Shown here piece after piece: positions 1 through 5,933 of a DNA stretch of 7,460 bases. Each line of letters starts with the position of its first letter. Position 1 is the first letter of the stretch. The notes beneath the pieces are model-generated. The model ran no database searches. It worked only from the letters and a program-made list of their open reading frames with translations, and was not told the DNA's origin. The position numbers were made by a program, and so were the translations under genes. The stretch comes from JANMEX01 sp031423755 (GTDB lineage: Bacteria > Pseudomonadota > Alphaproteobacteria > Rhizobiales > Rhizobiaceae), in contig JANPGC010000074.1 of assembly GCA_031423755.1 (NCBI GenBank), forward strand, positions 1 through 7,460, written 5' to 3'.

Positions 1-257
1 TGCAAACCCACCGGACAGGGTGTGTGGCGATGTCACATGCTTATCTACAGCCAAAGACAGGACCACACACCCTGTTTCCCAGTTCTTTGAAATGGCCAGA
101 CCGGAAACGGGGCGTGGCGGTGAAAATCCGCGCCCAGAGAATAGGGTTTTCAGACGCGATCAATTTGGACGACCGCTGCTCCATTGAAACAGACTCGACA
201 ATCCCTCCCTCGGCATCTACTGTACAAAGGCATATATTCCTTTTTTGAGTCGTCGCC
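1..257. other. Non-coding leader upstream of the S24 regulator gene
   Basis: I see no convincing gene here; the open frames that cross it lack any recognisable protein and mostly overlap the next gene antisense. It holds a perfect 13-bp inverted repeat (15-27 with 63-75) and a smaller GC-rich hairpin: 110-114 pairs with 131-135 and 118-120 with 128-130, around the loop 121-127. Close to the start codon there is a T6 run (241-246), and two GANTC sites (192-196, 247-251) that could be targets of the alphaproteobacterial CcrM methylase. The promoter of the downstream gene must lie here, but no convincing -35/-10 pair or Shine-Dalgarno sequence could be assigned. Confidence 0.6.
15..75. repeat. 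Perfect 13-bp inverted repeat with 35-bp spacer
   Basis: ACAGGGTGTGTGG at 15-27 is the exact reverse complement of CCACACACCCTGT at 63-75; the arms do not extend further. The 35-nt interior could form a loop in RNA, or the arms could be paired operator half-sites. No T-tract follows the right arm closely, so it does not look like a standard intrinsic terminator. Its role is unknown. It could also be the structured end of a transcript entering from the left of the window. Confidence 0.75.
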
Positions 258-899
258 ATGTTATCACATGATCTAGTCTGGGCAGCCATCGACCGGCTTG
301 CTGCGCGAAACGAGTTGTCAGCCTCCGGCTTGGCCAAAAGCGCCGGACTTGATCCCACTTCGTTTAACAAGTCCAAGCGTATCAGCAACGATGGTCGCCC
401 GCGCTGGCCCTCGACAGAGTCATTGGCAAAAATTCTTGAGGCGACAGGCGCGTCGGTCGATGAGTTTTTTGAGCTTCTCACCGCTGGAACCCAAGCGATC
501 CGCTCGGCCCGCAGCGTGGTGATCCCGCTCATTGGTCAGGCGCAGGCAGGCGATGGTGGCTATTTCGACGATGCCGGTTATCCGGCAGGCGAAGGCTGGG
601 ATGAAATCTCATTCCCGGGATCGAACAGCGAAAATATCATGGCAGTGGAGGTCTCGGGTGAATCCATGATGCCTCTGTATCGCGATGGGGATGTGCTATT
701 GGTCGATAAATCTGCACAAATCCGCAAGGGTGACCGTGTTGTGGTGCGTACCCGTGGCGGTGAGGTTTTGGCAAAACTCTTGCATAGACAGACAGCAAAA
801 GCGTTAGAGTTGGTGTCGTTAAATGCAGACCATCCAAACCGCACCCTCGCACCTGGCGAAATAGACTGGATCGGGCGCATCGTCTGGGCGAGCCAGTAG
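258..899 (+). CDS. HTH / S24 (LexA-like) transcriptional regulator
   Basis: This 213-residue protein joins an N-terminal DNA-binding helix-turn-helix to a C-terminal S24 LexA/CI-type serine peptidase domain. Residues about 5-75 form the HTH region (SGLAKSAGLDPTSFNKSKR), followed by RPRWPSTESLAKIL, a pattern I associate with Rhizobiales members of this family. The S24 domain spans about 88-210. The nucleophile is Ser136 in SGESM and the general base is Lys173 in EVLAKLL. An Ala97-Gly98 pair (GQAQAGDGG) sits where LexA relatives are self-cleaved. Both catalytic residues are present, so autoproteolysis is possible, though many relatives are not shown to cleave. The ATG at 258 gives the normal family N-terminus but lacks a clear Shine-Dalgarno sequence. 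The next gene starts 3 bp after the TAG stop, implying cotranscription. It is probably a cytoplasmic repressor; its targets are not evident, and no alphaproteobacterial SOS box (GTTC-N7-GTTC) was found upstream. Confidence 0.88.
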   Translation: MLSHDLVWAAIDRLAARNELSASGLAKSAGLDPTSFNKSKRISNDGRPRWPSTESLAKILEATGASVDEFFELLTAGTQAIRSARSVVIPLIGQAQAGDGGYFDDAGYPAGEGWDEISFPGSNSENIMAVEVSGESMMPLYRDGDVLLVDKSAQIRKGDRVVVRTRGGEVLAKLLHRQTAKALELVSLNADHPNRTLAPGEIDWIGRIVWASQ

Positions 900-902
900 G
901 CC

Positions 903-1634
903 ATGATTCGGGCGCTGCAAGTCGTGCTTGCCTTGGGCATTGCCGGTTTGATAGGCGCGGTCATGGTTGCTGGACGGATCACAGCAACGCCGGGCGGCAT
1001 CGTTGCAGGTGCGCCTGCCGCGTCGGTTTCCACAACCGCTCTTACCAGTGAAGCGGCCGCGAGTGCGACTCCGGTGAAATCGGAAACTGCGAAGTCGCGA
1101 AACGTCGGCGGGGGCGTTGTTGCATCGCCACTCTTGAGCGAAGGCCCCCTCGAGCGGGTAGCGTCCTTGCCGCAGCCTACGCCGCCCACTACGGCAGATG
1201 CCGAAGCGGCAATTCCTGAGAAGCAATTCCTGCGATGGCGCCTCGTCTTCAATGCCATAGCGACATCTGCGGGCATCCTCCAATCCGGCGATATGGCGCT
1301 CATCCTCCCAGGTATCGACGTGGTTTCTGCTGACGAAATATGTGCTACGGTTGCGGGCGGCTACTGGCCCTGCGGTATGGTTGCGCGAACGGCATTCCGC
1401 AACTATCTGCAGGGGCGCGCGCTGAACTGCCATTTGCCCGAAGGTGGGCATGACAAGGCCATCGTTACGGAATGCCTGTTGCAAGGACAGGATCCTGCAA
1501 TTTGGCTGGTTGAGCGTGGCTGGGCGCGCACCAGTCCGGACAGTCCCCTTGCAGCGATTGCTGAAAAGGCTAAGGCCACAAACCGCGGCATTTATGGCCA
1601 ACCGCCGGCTGGCGTTGAAGTCAAGGTGCCCTGA
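903..1634 (+). CDS. Membrane-anchored SNase-like (thermonuclease-fold) protein, probably inactive
   Basis: This 243-residue protein has a hydrophobic N-terminal segment (about 4-24), which would be a signal anchor or uncleaved signal peptide. A low-complexity Ala/Thr/Pro/Ser-rich linker (about 25-105) follows, then a C-terminal domain (about 110-233). That domain resembles the staphylococcal nuclease/thermonuclease family: LILPGIDVVSADEIC resembles the IRLxGIDAPE...C strand. The WPCG, FRNYLQG, C-H/C-E cysteine positions, DPAIWLVERGWA and NRGIYG elements follow in family order. The usual catalytic Arg/Glu/Arg set is not recognisable: the IRL arginine is replaced, and HDKAIVTEC stands where relatives have a D-x-YGR-type segment. 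It is therefore probably a non-catalytic, outward-facing SNase-fold domain. The ATG lies 3 bp after the S24 regulator stop, so the two genes are probably one transcript. The domain call is moderately sure; the loss of activity is inferred. Confidence 0.72.
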   Translation: MIRALQVVLALGIAGLIGAVMVAGRITATPGGIVAGAPAASVSTTALTSEAAASATPVKSETAKSRNVGGGVVASPLLSEGPLERVASLPQPTPPTTADAEAAIPEKQFLRWRLVFNAIATSAGILQSGDMALILPGIDVVSADEICATVAGGYWPCGMVARTAFRNYLQGRALNCHLPEGGHDKAIVTECLLQGQDPAIWLVERGWARTSPDSPLAAIAEKAKATNRGIYGQPPAGVEVKVP

Positions 1635-1637
1635 ACC

Positions 1638-3293
1638 TCATGCAAGTTTCCCCGCCAGCGCATCACCGATCAGTTCCCGCGTCTTCTCAATGCCGAACAA
1701 CGCTGCGAATGATCCAAAACGCGGTCCCTTTTCTTGCCCAATCAACACTTGATAGATCATTTGGAAGAAGGCCACCGAAACGCCTGGGCCGCCCTCCGGA
1801 CTCTGTTTGGTGTGGTCCTGGTAGCGCTCAATCTTGCGTGCCGCGTTAAGCGCTGCATTTTGAATTTCTTCACTTCCGCTTCCGGTTGGCAAGGCCGCAA
1901 GCGCCTCTTGAAGCGCCGCCAAAGCAGCAATCTCGATATCGTCTGGAGCACGGAAGACTTTAGCCGGTTTCACAAAGTCGTCGAAATAACGGATCGCAAA
2001 GGTGACCAATTGATCAAGTTTTGGATGCGTCTGCGCACTCACGCCGGAAGCATATCGCGAAATGAAACCCCATAACACATTCTTGTCCTGCGCATTGGAC
2101 GCGCTGACCAGATTTAGAAGCAGCGAAAATGGCACCGGCATGCCTTCTTGGGGCGGGTTGCCATTATGTATGTGCCAGACCGGATTGGAGAGGCGTTGAG
2201 CAACATCCTGCCTTTGGTAAGCATCAAGGAACGCAAAATATTCGTCGACCGCACGCGGAATGACGTCAAAATGCAGACGCTTTGCGGTGCGCGGTTTTTG
2301 AAACATGTAAAGCGCCAGACTTTCCGTCGGCGCATATCGCAACCACTCGTCAATGGTCAGGCCATTACCCTTCGACTTTGAAATCTTCTGGCCTTCTTGA
2401 TCCAGGAACAGCTCATAGACGAAATGTTCAGGCGGGCGGCCGCCAAGCACGGCACATATCCGGTCATAGATGTTCATGTTCGGACCGTGATCCTTGCCAA
2501 ACATCTCAAAATCGACACCGAGCGCCGCCCATCGCGCGCCAAAGTCGGGCTTCCACTGCAGCTTCACGCGGCCTCCGGTGACCTCCAGAGTTGTCTCCAC
2601 GCCGTCCTCATCATCAAAGGTAATGGTCCCAGCGGCAGCGTTGACCGCTTTCATCGGCACGTAGAGAACGCGCCCTGACTTTGGCGAAATCGGCAAGAAT
2701 GGAGAATAGGTAGCCTGCCGCTCAGCGCCAAGTGTGGGCAGCATGACTGCCATGATTGCATCATACTTCTCCAGCGCGTGGAGAAGGATTTTGTCGAAAC
2801 GACCAGAGCGATAATAGTCGGTCGCGCTGGCAAATTCGTAATTGAAACCAAACGTATCAAGGAACCGCCGCAGCATGGCATTGTTGTGGTGGCCAAAACT
2901 CTCGAATTCGCCACCAAACGGATCCGGAACCACAGTCAGAGGCTTGTGAAGGTGCGGTTCAAGAATGGTCCGGTCCGGCACGTTTTCAGGTATCTTGCGC
3001 ATCCCGTCCATGTCATCGGAAAAGCACAAGAGTTTGGTGTCAACTTGATCTTCCGTAAGCACTCGAAACGCGTTGCGCACCATTGTCGTCCGCGCAACTT
3101 CACCAAATGTCCCAATGTGAGGAAGTCCGGACGGGCCGTACCCGGTCTCCAAAAGCACAGTATCGGGAAAACCGGTCTTCTCATATCGCTTGACGATCTT
3201 ATGCGCCTCTTCGAACGGCCAGGCTTTGCACTCTCTGGCAGCTGCCAGCAGTTCTGGTGTGACATGAAGATTTGGCAGGTTCGCGGAAGTCAT
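1638..3293 (-). CDS. lysS: Lysine--tRNA ligase, class I
   Basis: Cytoplasmic enzyme that charges tRNA-Lys with lysine using ATP. At 551 residues it matches the usual length of the class I (Rossmann-fold) LysRS found in archaea and alphaproteobacteria, rather than the class II enzyme of most bacteria. The HIGH-type motif is HIGT at 59-62 within GYGPSGLPHIGTFGE. The KMSKS loop is KISKSKGN at 303-310. The family segment FGKDHG (265-270) precedes it, and an alpha-helical anticodon-binding C-terminal region follows. The ATG at 3293 has a good Shine-Dalgarno (AAGGA, 6 nt upstream on the reverse strand). The gene is also called lysK in some rhizobial annotations. It converges on the SNase-like gene with only 3 bp between the stop codons, leaving no room for a bidirectional terminator outside the coding sequences. 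A 96-bp gap separates it from the substrate-binding protein gene upstream. Confidence 0.97.
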   Translation of the reverse strand: MTSANLPNLHVTPELLAAARECKAWPFEEAHKIVKRYEKTGFPDTVLLETGYGPSGLPHIGTFGEVARTTMVRNAFRVLTEDQVDTKLLCFSDDMDGMRKIPENVPDRTILEPHLHKPLTVVPDPFGGEFESFGHHNNAMLRRFLDTFGFNYEFASATDYYRSGRFDKILLHALEKYDAIMAVMLPTLGAERQATYSPFLPISPKSGRVLYVPMKAVNAAAGTITFDDEDGVETTLEVTGGRVKLQWKPDFGARWAALGVDFEMFGKDHGPNMNIYDRICAVLGGRPPEHFVYELFLDQEGQKISKSKGNGLTIDEWLRYAPTESLALYMFQKPRTAKRLHFDVIPRAVDEYFAFLDAYQRQDVAQRLSNPVWHIHNGNPPQEGMPVPFSLLLNLVSASNAQDKNVLWGFISRYASGVSAQTHPKLDQLVTFAIRYFDDFVKPAKVFRAPDDIEIAALAALQEALAALPTGSGSEEIQNAALNAARKIERYQDHTKQSPEGGPGVSVAFFQMIYQVLIGQEKGPRFGSFAALFGIEKTRELIGDALAGKLA

Positions 3294-3389
3294 GATTATC
3301 CTTGGTCTTGGGGTCAGCTAAGGCGCGCAGGACCATTATGGAAGCGGCGGTTGCTCGTCAATTGATGAAAGCCAAACGCAACTTGAGCG
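3294..3389. other. Short intergenic gap upstream of the lysine--tRNA ligase
   Basis: On the reverse strand this 96-bp stretch carries the Shine-Dalgarno of the lysyl-tRNA synthetase gene (reverse complement of about 3300-3304) and presumably its promoter. I see no T-box-like leader, no strong hairpin and no credible terminator for the gene before it. Confidence 0.5.
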
Positions 3390-4232
3390 TCAGTAAAAGC
3401 CTATTGGAAAAAACCTCAGGTAGAGATCCTCGATCATTCCCTTCCGCTGCAGGGAAATGAGCGCAAGATCAATTTGGTTTTTCAGTCTTTCATTCTCGAG
3501 CGGAAAGGCGATCCGCATGCCCTCACCAAGAAATTCAGGTGAAAAATAGGGGCCGCCAACAAAGCCGCAACAGTCGCTGCCCGATTCCGTGGACAATAAA
3601 AACGCGAGGCGTACCCCATCGCCAAATATCACATCGACAGCGCCTGACTTCAAATCGTCAATCAAAAGTTCGTCGCTCGCATATCCAATCACAGCCGCCG
3701 CTGGAAAAAGAGATCTTGCAGTCGCGTCAAACGCAGATTGAGCGAGCGTGCCGATCTTCATGCCTTTAAGTCCTGAACCGAAGGCAGCTTTACCCGCCGC
3801 CGTCTTCAAAGCAATAAAGCGCGCAGGAATGCGCAGATAGGGTTTCGAAAAGGCATACTTTTCTCGGGAACGCTCGGTTGCGGCCACGCCTGCGATGACA
3901 GCGTTTCCTTGCCCGCTCGCCATCGCCGACTCAATTTCCTCCCACGGCATCCCCTGGATTGTGCAATTCCCCGTTTGTGAAAGCTCAGCGCAAAGCTGCC
4001 GTGCCAAGTAGACGTTAAAGCCAGTTAGCCGACCAGCTGAATCCAGAAAGTTGAACGGCGGAAAATCCAAAGTGGTGATAAAATGCACGCCCTGCTGCGG
4101 CTCAATGGCAGCACCAGCTGCCACGTTGTTGGGACCAAGGAAACTCGGAATTTTTCCAAGCTCCTGCGACCTGGCGGGCGGTGAGAGAACGATAAGCAAT
4201 GCGCATGCGATGCCGGAAATTGCTGTTTTCAT
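3390..4232 (-). CDS. Periplasmic family-3 substrate-binding protein (amino-acid-type)
   Basis: This 280-residue protein belongs to the SBP_bac_3 family, which binds amino acids or similar polar solutes in the periplasm. Residues 1 to about 22 form a Sec signal peptide (MKTAISGIACALLIVLSPPA). The mature part shows the hallmark DFPPFNFLDSAGRLTGFN (57-73), WEEIESAMASG (97-107), ATERSREKYAFSKPYL (118-133) and GAVDVIFGDG (197-206). Arg121 is the likely carboxylate-binding arginine. I chose the ATG at 4232 because it begins exactly at a normal signal peptide. A GTG at 4286 would add 18 unusual residues. No clear Shine-Dalgarno supports either start. No permease or ATPase gene is adjacent, so it is an orphan: it may serve a transporter encoded elsewhere or act as a ligand sensor. 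It is divergent from the luxR-type gene across 169 bp. The substrate cannot be predicted from sequence. Confidence 0.85.
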   Translation of the reverse strand: MKTAISGIACALLIVLSPPARSQELGKIPSFLGPNNVAAGAAIEPQQGVHFITTLDFPPFNFLDSAGRLTGFNVYLARQLCAELSQTGNCTIQGMPWEEIESAMASGQGNAVIAGVAATERSREKYAFSKPYLRIPARFIALKTAAGKAAFGSGLKGMKIGTLAQSAFDATARSLFPAAAVIGYASDELLIDDLKSGAVDVIFGDGVRLAFLLSTESGSDCCGFVGGPYFSPEFLGEGMRIAFPLENERLKNQIDLALISLQRKGMIEDLYLRFFPIGFY

Positions 4233-4321
4233 GAAACTTGTATGCACCAGCACGACTTTGATTTGAAGGGAAAAGTTGCGCAACACCGCTCAAATCTGAC
4301 GAGCAAAATTGGTTCAAGTCA

Positions 4322-4336
4322 AAAATTTCAAATTTT
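4322..4336. repeat. AT-only 15-bp palindrome
   Basis: AAAATTT at 4322-4328 and AAATTTT at 4330-4336 are perfect inverted repeats around a single C. It could be an operator or an upstream AT-rich element. Base composition makes such palindromes easier to find by chance, so the functional claim is weak. Confidence 0.4.
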
Positions 4337-4349
4337 AGATCATGGATTA

Positions 4350-4378
4350 TTTGCTCACAAAGTGTTTTAGTGAGTAAA
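4350..4378. promoter_or_regulatory. Candidate operator: 9-bp imperfect inverted repeat upstream of luxR
   Basis: TTTGCTCAC at 4350-4358 and GTGAGTAAA at 4370-4378 are inverted repeats matching at 8 of 9 positions across an 11-bp spacer. The element ends 23 bp before the GTG start of the luxR-type gene, a position suited to a repressor or autoregulatory site overlapping the promoter. It is longer than a classical 20-bp lux box and does not follow its consensus. Confidence 0.4.
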
Positions 4379-4401
4379 GCCAATTGTAGAATGGATATGC
4401 T

Positions 4402-4869
4402 GTGTCATCATTTGCCATGGAACGCGTTCTGGATACTCTTTACGCTAAGGAAACCGAAAACAATGGAGTAGCACAAGAATTCGCAGATGCCCGCTTTATG
4501 AAATCAATTTGTGAAATCTATGAGTTAAAACACTCTGCGTATATCACCGTAGATAAGCGATCCTTCGCCTCAAGGAAGCCGAAATTTTTGGTCACCTATC
4601 CTGAAAATTGGCAATTGGAGTATAAAAGATCCTTCGCTGAACGCAAAGATCCCGTTCTCTTGGCCGGTCTATCAGAAATGTTGCCGTTTGATTGGCAGCG
4701 ATTGAAATTGAAACTCCCAGAAAGCGACATGATGATTGGACTGGCGCGCGAGTACGGCATCGGGCGGCAAGGTCTTACGATTCCAATTCGAGGCAGATCA
4801 GGCGCCCGAGCTTTGTTTAGTGTCACTGGCGATTACAACGATCGCGATTGGCAGGATATGCGCAGGTAG
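4402..4869 (+). CDS. Truncated LuxR autoinducer-binding domain protein
   Basis: This is the product that would be made without readthrough: 155 residues containing only the AHL-binding domain. The family's ligand-pocket residues are all visible: Trp70 and Tyr74 (W-x3-Y, as TraR Trp57/Tyr61), Asp83-Pro84, Trp98 in PFDW, and Gly124. The GTG at 4402 has a GGA 6 nt upstream. The ATG at 4417 (MERVLDTLY) resembles the N-terminus of TraR and is an alternative start. The fragment could in principle bind AHL and dimerise, but it cannot bind DNA. A natural precedent is TrlR of Agrobacterium, a TraR-like protein that lacks its DNA-binding part and blocks TraR by forming mixed dimers. Whether this fragment is stable or active is unknown. 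Confidence 0.75.
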   Translation: MSSFAMERVLDTLYAKETENNGVAQEFADARFMKSICEIYELKHSAYITVDKRSFASRKPKFLVTYPENWQLEYKRSFAERKDPVLLAGLSEMLPFDWQRLKLKLPESDMMIGLAREYGIGRQGLTIPIRGRSGARALFSVTGDYNDRDWQDMRR

Positions 4870-5142
4870 TATCTTCGCGATTTTGTCATACTGGCAAATT
4901 TTTTCCACAAGAGGATCGGAGGCGGCATTCCTGATGTCGCTCCAGAACTCAGTGAGCGAGAAAGGGAGATTCTTCAGCTTTGCGCTTTGGGCCTGACTGC
5001 GTCAGAAATAGCCGATAGATTGCAAATTAGCACATCAACTATAAAGTATTTTCTAAATAAAATTCACTACAAGATGGATGTACTTAATACAACACATGCG
5101 GTTGCAAAAGGGATAAAATTTGGAATCATAACGATAATTTGA
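4402..5142 (+). pseudogene. luxR-type quorum-sensing regulator interrupted by an in-frame TAG
   Basis: Read through the TAG at 4867-4869, one frame encodes a typical 246-residue LuxR-family AHL receptor. Residues about 1-150 form the autoinducer-binding domain. A short linker follows (YLRDFVILANFFHKR), then a LuxR/GerE helix-turn-helix from about 183 (LSEREREILQLCALGLTASE). The conserved Glu, Leu and Gly of the HTH are present. The frame is unbroken on both sides, and no other stop or frameshift is needed. The stop replaces codon 156, so one base change (for example TGG or CAG to TAG) explains it. No ATG or GTG lies between the stop and the HTH, so the DNA-binding half is unlikely to be made alone. 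Base composition is markedly AT-richer than the neighbours (20 G+C among the 60 bases 4501-4560). It is probably the cognate regulator of the downstream synthase. Sequencing error cannot be excluded. Confidence 0.88.
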
Positions 5143-5156
5143 TTTATAGAGATTTT

Positions 5157-5188
5157 TTGTAATTTATATACAATTCATAATTTTTTTT
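5157..5188 (+). terminator. Weak terminator candidate after luxR
   Basis: TTGTA at 5157-5161 can pair with TACAA at 5169-5173 around a 7-nt loop, and a T8 run lies at 5181-5188. The stem is only 5 bp and AT-rich, and 7 nt separate it from the T-run, so efficient termination is doubtful. Confidence 0.2.
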
Positions 5189-5220
5189 CTTCAGTATTTG
5201 GCGCAGTCCTAAAATGACAC

Positions 5221-5240
5221 GCCTGTCCTTTCGGTTAGTA
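5221..5240 (+). promoter_or_regulatory. Candidate lux-box-like site upstream of luxI
   Basis: GCCTGTCCTTTCGGTTAGTA contains CT-N12-AG (CT at 5223-5224, AG at 5237-5238), the minimal spacing known for LuxR-type sites, with a good left half (CCTGTCC) and a poor right half. Its centre is about 43 bp before 5273-5274. That would be a suitable transcription start for a possible -10 at 5262-5267 (CAATAT), leaving an 18-nt leader with the ribosome binding site. The geometry fits LuxR-type activation, but CT-N12-AG alone is common by chance. Confidence 0.25.
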
Positions 5241-5291
5241 TGAACACTCTCCACGCGCAGCCAATATCAAGGCGCACATTGGGGGTGTAGA

Positions 5292-5933
5292 ATGATTAAG
5301 CTGGTGTATGGACACGATAGAGCAAGATTTCCTGAATTATTCGATGCCATGCATCGGCTGCGCAAGCAGGTCTTCTATGACCGGCTGAAGTGGGAGGTCC
5401 CTGTTAGAGGCAACTGGGAAATAGACCCGTTCGACGACGAAAATCCACTCTACGTCCTTTCGCTTGATGAGTCCGGCAGGCTGCAAGGCTCGTTGAGGCT
5501 GCTGCCAACCACCGGCCCAAATATGCTTAGGGATGTCTTCTCCGAGATCACGACTGGATGTGGACCGGTCGAAAATCCTCTGGTCTGGGAAAGCAGCAGA
5601 TTCTGTATCCGCTTTTGCGATGAGCGGGATCAGCGGGAATCAACGTTAATTTCAAGGGCGACAGTGGAGCTTATCGCCGGTATGGGCGAGGTGGGGCTGC
5701 TCGCCGGTCTCGATCATATTGTCACTGTGTATGACGCATTTCTGCGGCGCATCATCAGGCAAACAGGATGTGCTGAGACAATTGTCGGACAGCCTGTGCG
5801 TTTTGGCCGGGTACAGACTTATGCAGGTCTGTTCGAGATTGATCAAATTCAGCTGGACGCCTTCAAGCGCGTTTGGAACATCAAGCGCGCGCTCGTTGAA
5901 GACGAGAGCAGGGCCAGAGTGTTTGCTGCGTGA
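5292..5933 (+). CDS. Acyl-homoserine-lactone synthase (LuxI family)
   Basis: This cytoplasmic enzyme makes an N-acyl-homoserine lactone signal from S-adenosylmethionine and an acyl carrier (acyl-ACP in most family members). The 213 residues match the family length. The invariant residues are all present: Arg24, Phe28 and Trp34 (RKQVFYDRLKW); Asp45 and Asp48 (IDPFDDENP); Arg69 (GSLRLLPT); Glu100 and Arg103 (VWESSRF). The ATG at 5292 is preceded by a G-rich ribosome binding site (GGGGGTG, 5281-5287). It lies 149 bp downstream of the interrupted luxR-type gene on the same strand, the common luxR-luxI order. The acyl chain length cannot be read from sequence. The gene has no visible damage, so a signal is probably made even though the adjacent receptor is broken. 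GC content is closer to the chromosomal background than luxR. Confidence 0.95.
   Translation: MIKLVYGHDRARFPELFDAMHRLRKQVFYDRLKWEVPVRGNWEIDPFDDENPLYVLSLDESGRLQGSLRLLPTTGPNMLRDVFSEITTGCGPVENPLVWESSRFCIRFCDERDQRESTLISRATVELIAGMGEVGLLAGLDHIVTVYDAFLRRIIRQTGCAETIVGQPVRFGRVQTYAGLFEIDQIQLDAFKRVWNIKRALVEDESRARVFAA

Larger units (their letters stand above)
4233..4401. promoter_or_regulatory. Divergent intergenic region between substrate-binding protein and luxR genes
   Basis: This 169-bp AT-rich spacer must carry the promoters of both divergent genes. It contains two close inverted repeats, listed separately, on the luxR side. I could not assign -35/-10 elements with confidence. The repeats lie nearer luxR than the substrate-binding protein gene, so they are more likely to control luxR, possibly both. 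Confidence 0.55.
5143..5291. other. AT-rich spacer between luxR and luxI
   Basis: Its first 70 or so bases are extremely AT-rich (15 G+C in 5101-5160, 16 in 5161-5220) and then return to background composition. It carries a weak hairpin plus T8 run near the luxR end and, near luxI, a lux-box-like dyad, a possible -10 and a G-rich ribosome binding site. No coding sequence was seen. Confidence 0.5.

Noticed and set aside
41..49. DnaA-box-like TTATCTACA inside the loop of the 13-bp inverted repeat
   Set aside because: One mismatch to TTATNCACA, a single copy, and no neighbouring origin genes or box cluster.
110..150. GC-rich hairpin followed by TTTT as a possible intrinsic terminator
   Set aside because: The stem is interrupted by a 3-nt bulge and the short T-run starts about 11 nt after it, which is not terminator geometry.
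192..251. Two GANTC sites before the S24 gene as a cell-cycle methylation switch
   Set aside because: Two sites in 60 bp is only mildly unusual, and no CtrA-type or other cell-cycle motif accompanies them.
41..532. Reverse frame covering the left leader and the start of the S24 gene
   Set aside because: Most of it is antisense to the HTH domain, and the leader part has no protein-like pattern.
578..1601. Long reverse-strand open frames (about 240-260 codons) opposite the S24 and SNase-like genes
   Set aside because: They overlap two well-supported forward genes, show Arg/Ser/Ala-rich composition without domains, and are typical antisense shadows in GC-rich DNA.
1600..1660. Bidirectional terminator between the convergent SNase-like and lysyl-tRNA synthetase genes
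   Set aside because: Only 3 bp separate the stop codons, and no stem with a T-run was seen around them.
2778..3365. Forward open frame of 195 codons opposite the 5' part of the lysyl-tRNA synthetase gene
   Set aside because: The opposite strand carries the HIGH motif region of a clear synthetase, and this frame has no recognisable domain.
4870..5142. Independent small HTH regulator gene downstream of the luxR stop
   Set aside because: There is no ATG or GTG between the TAG and the HTH and no ribosome binding site; it is better explained as the severed C-terminus of the luxR-type gene.
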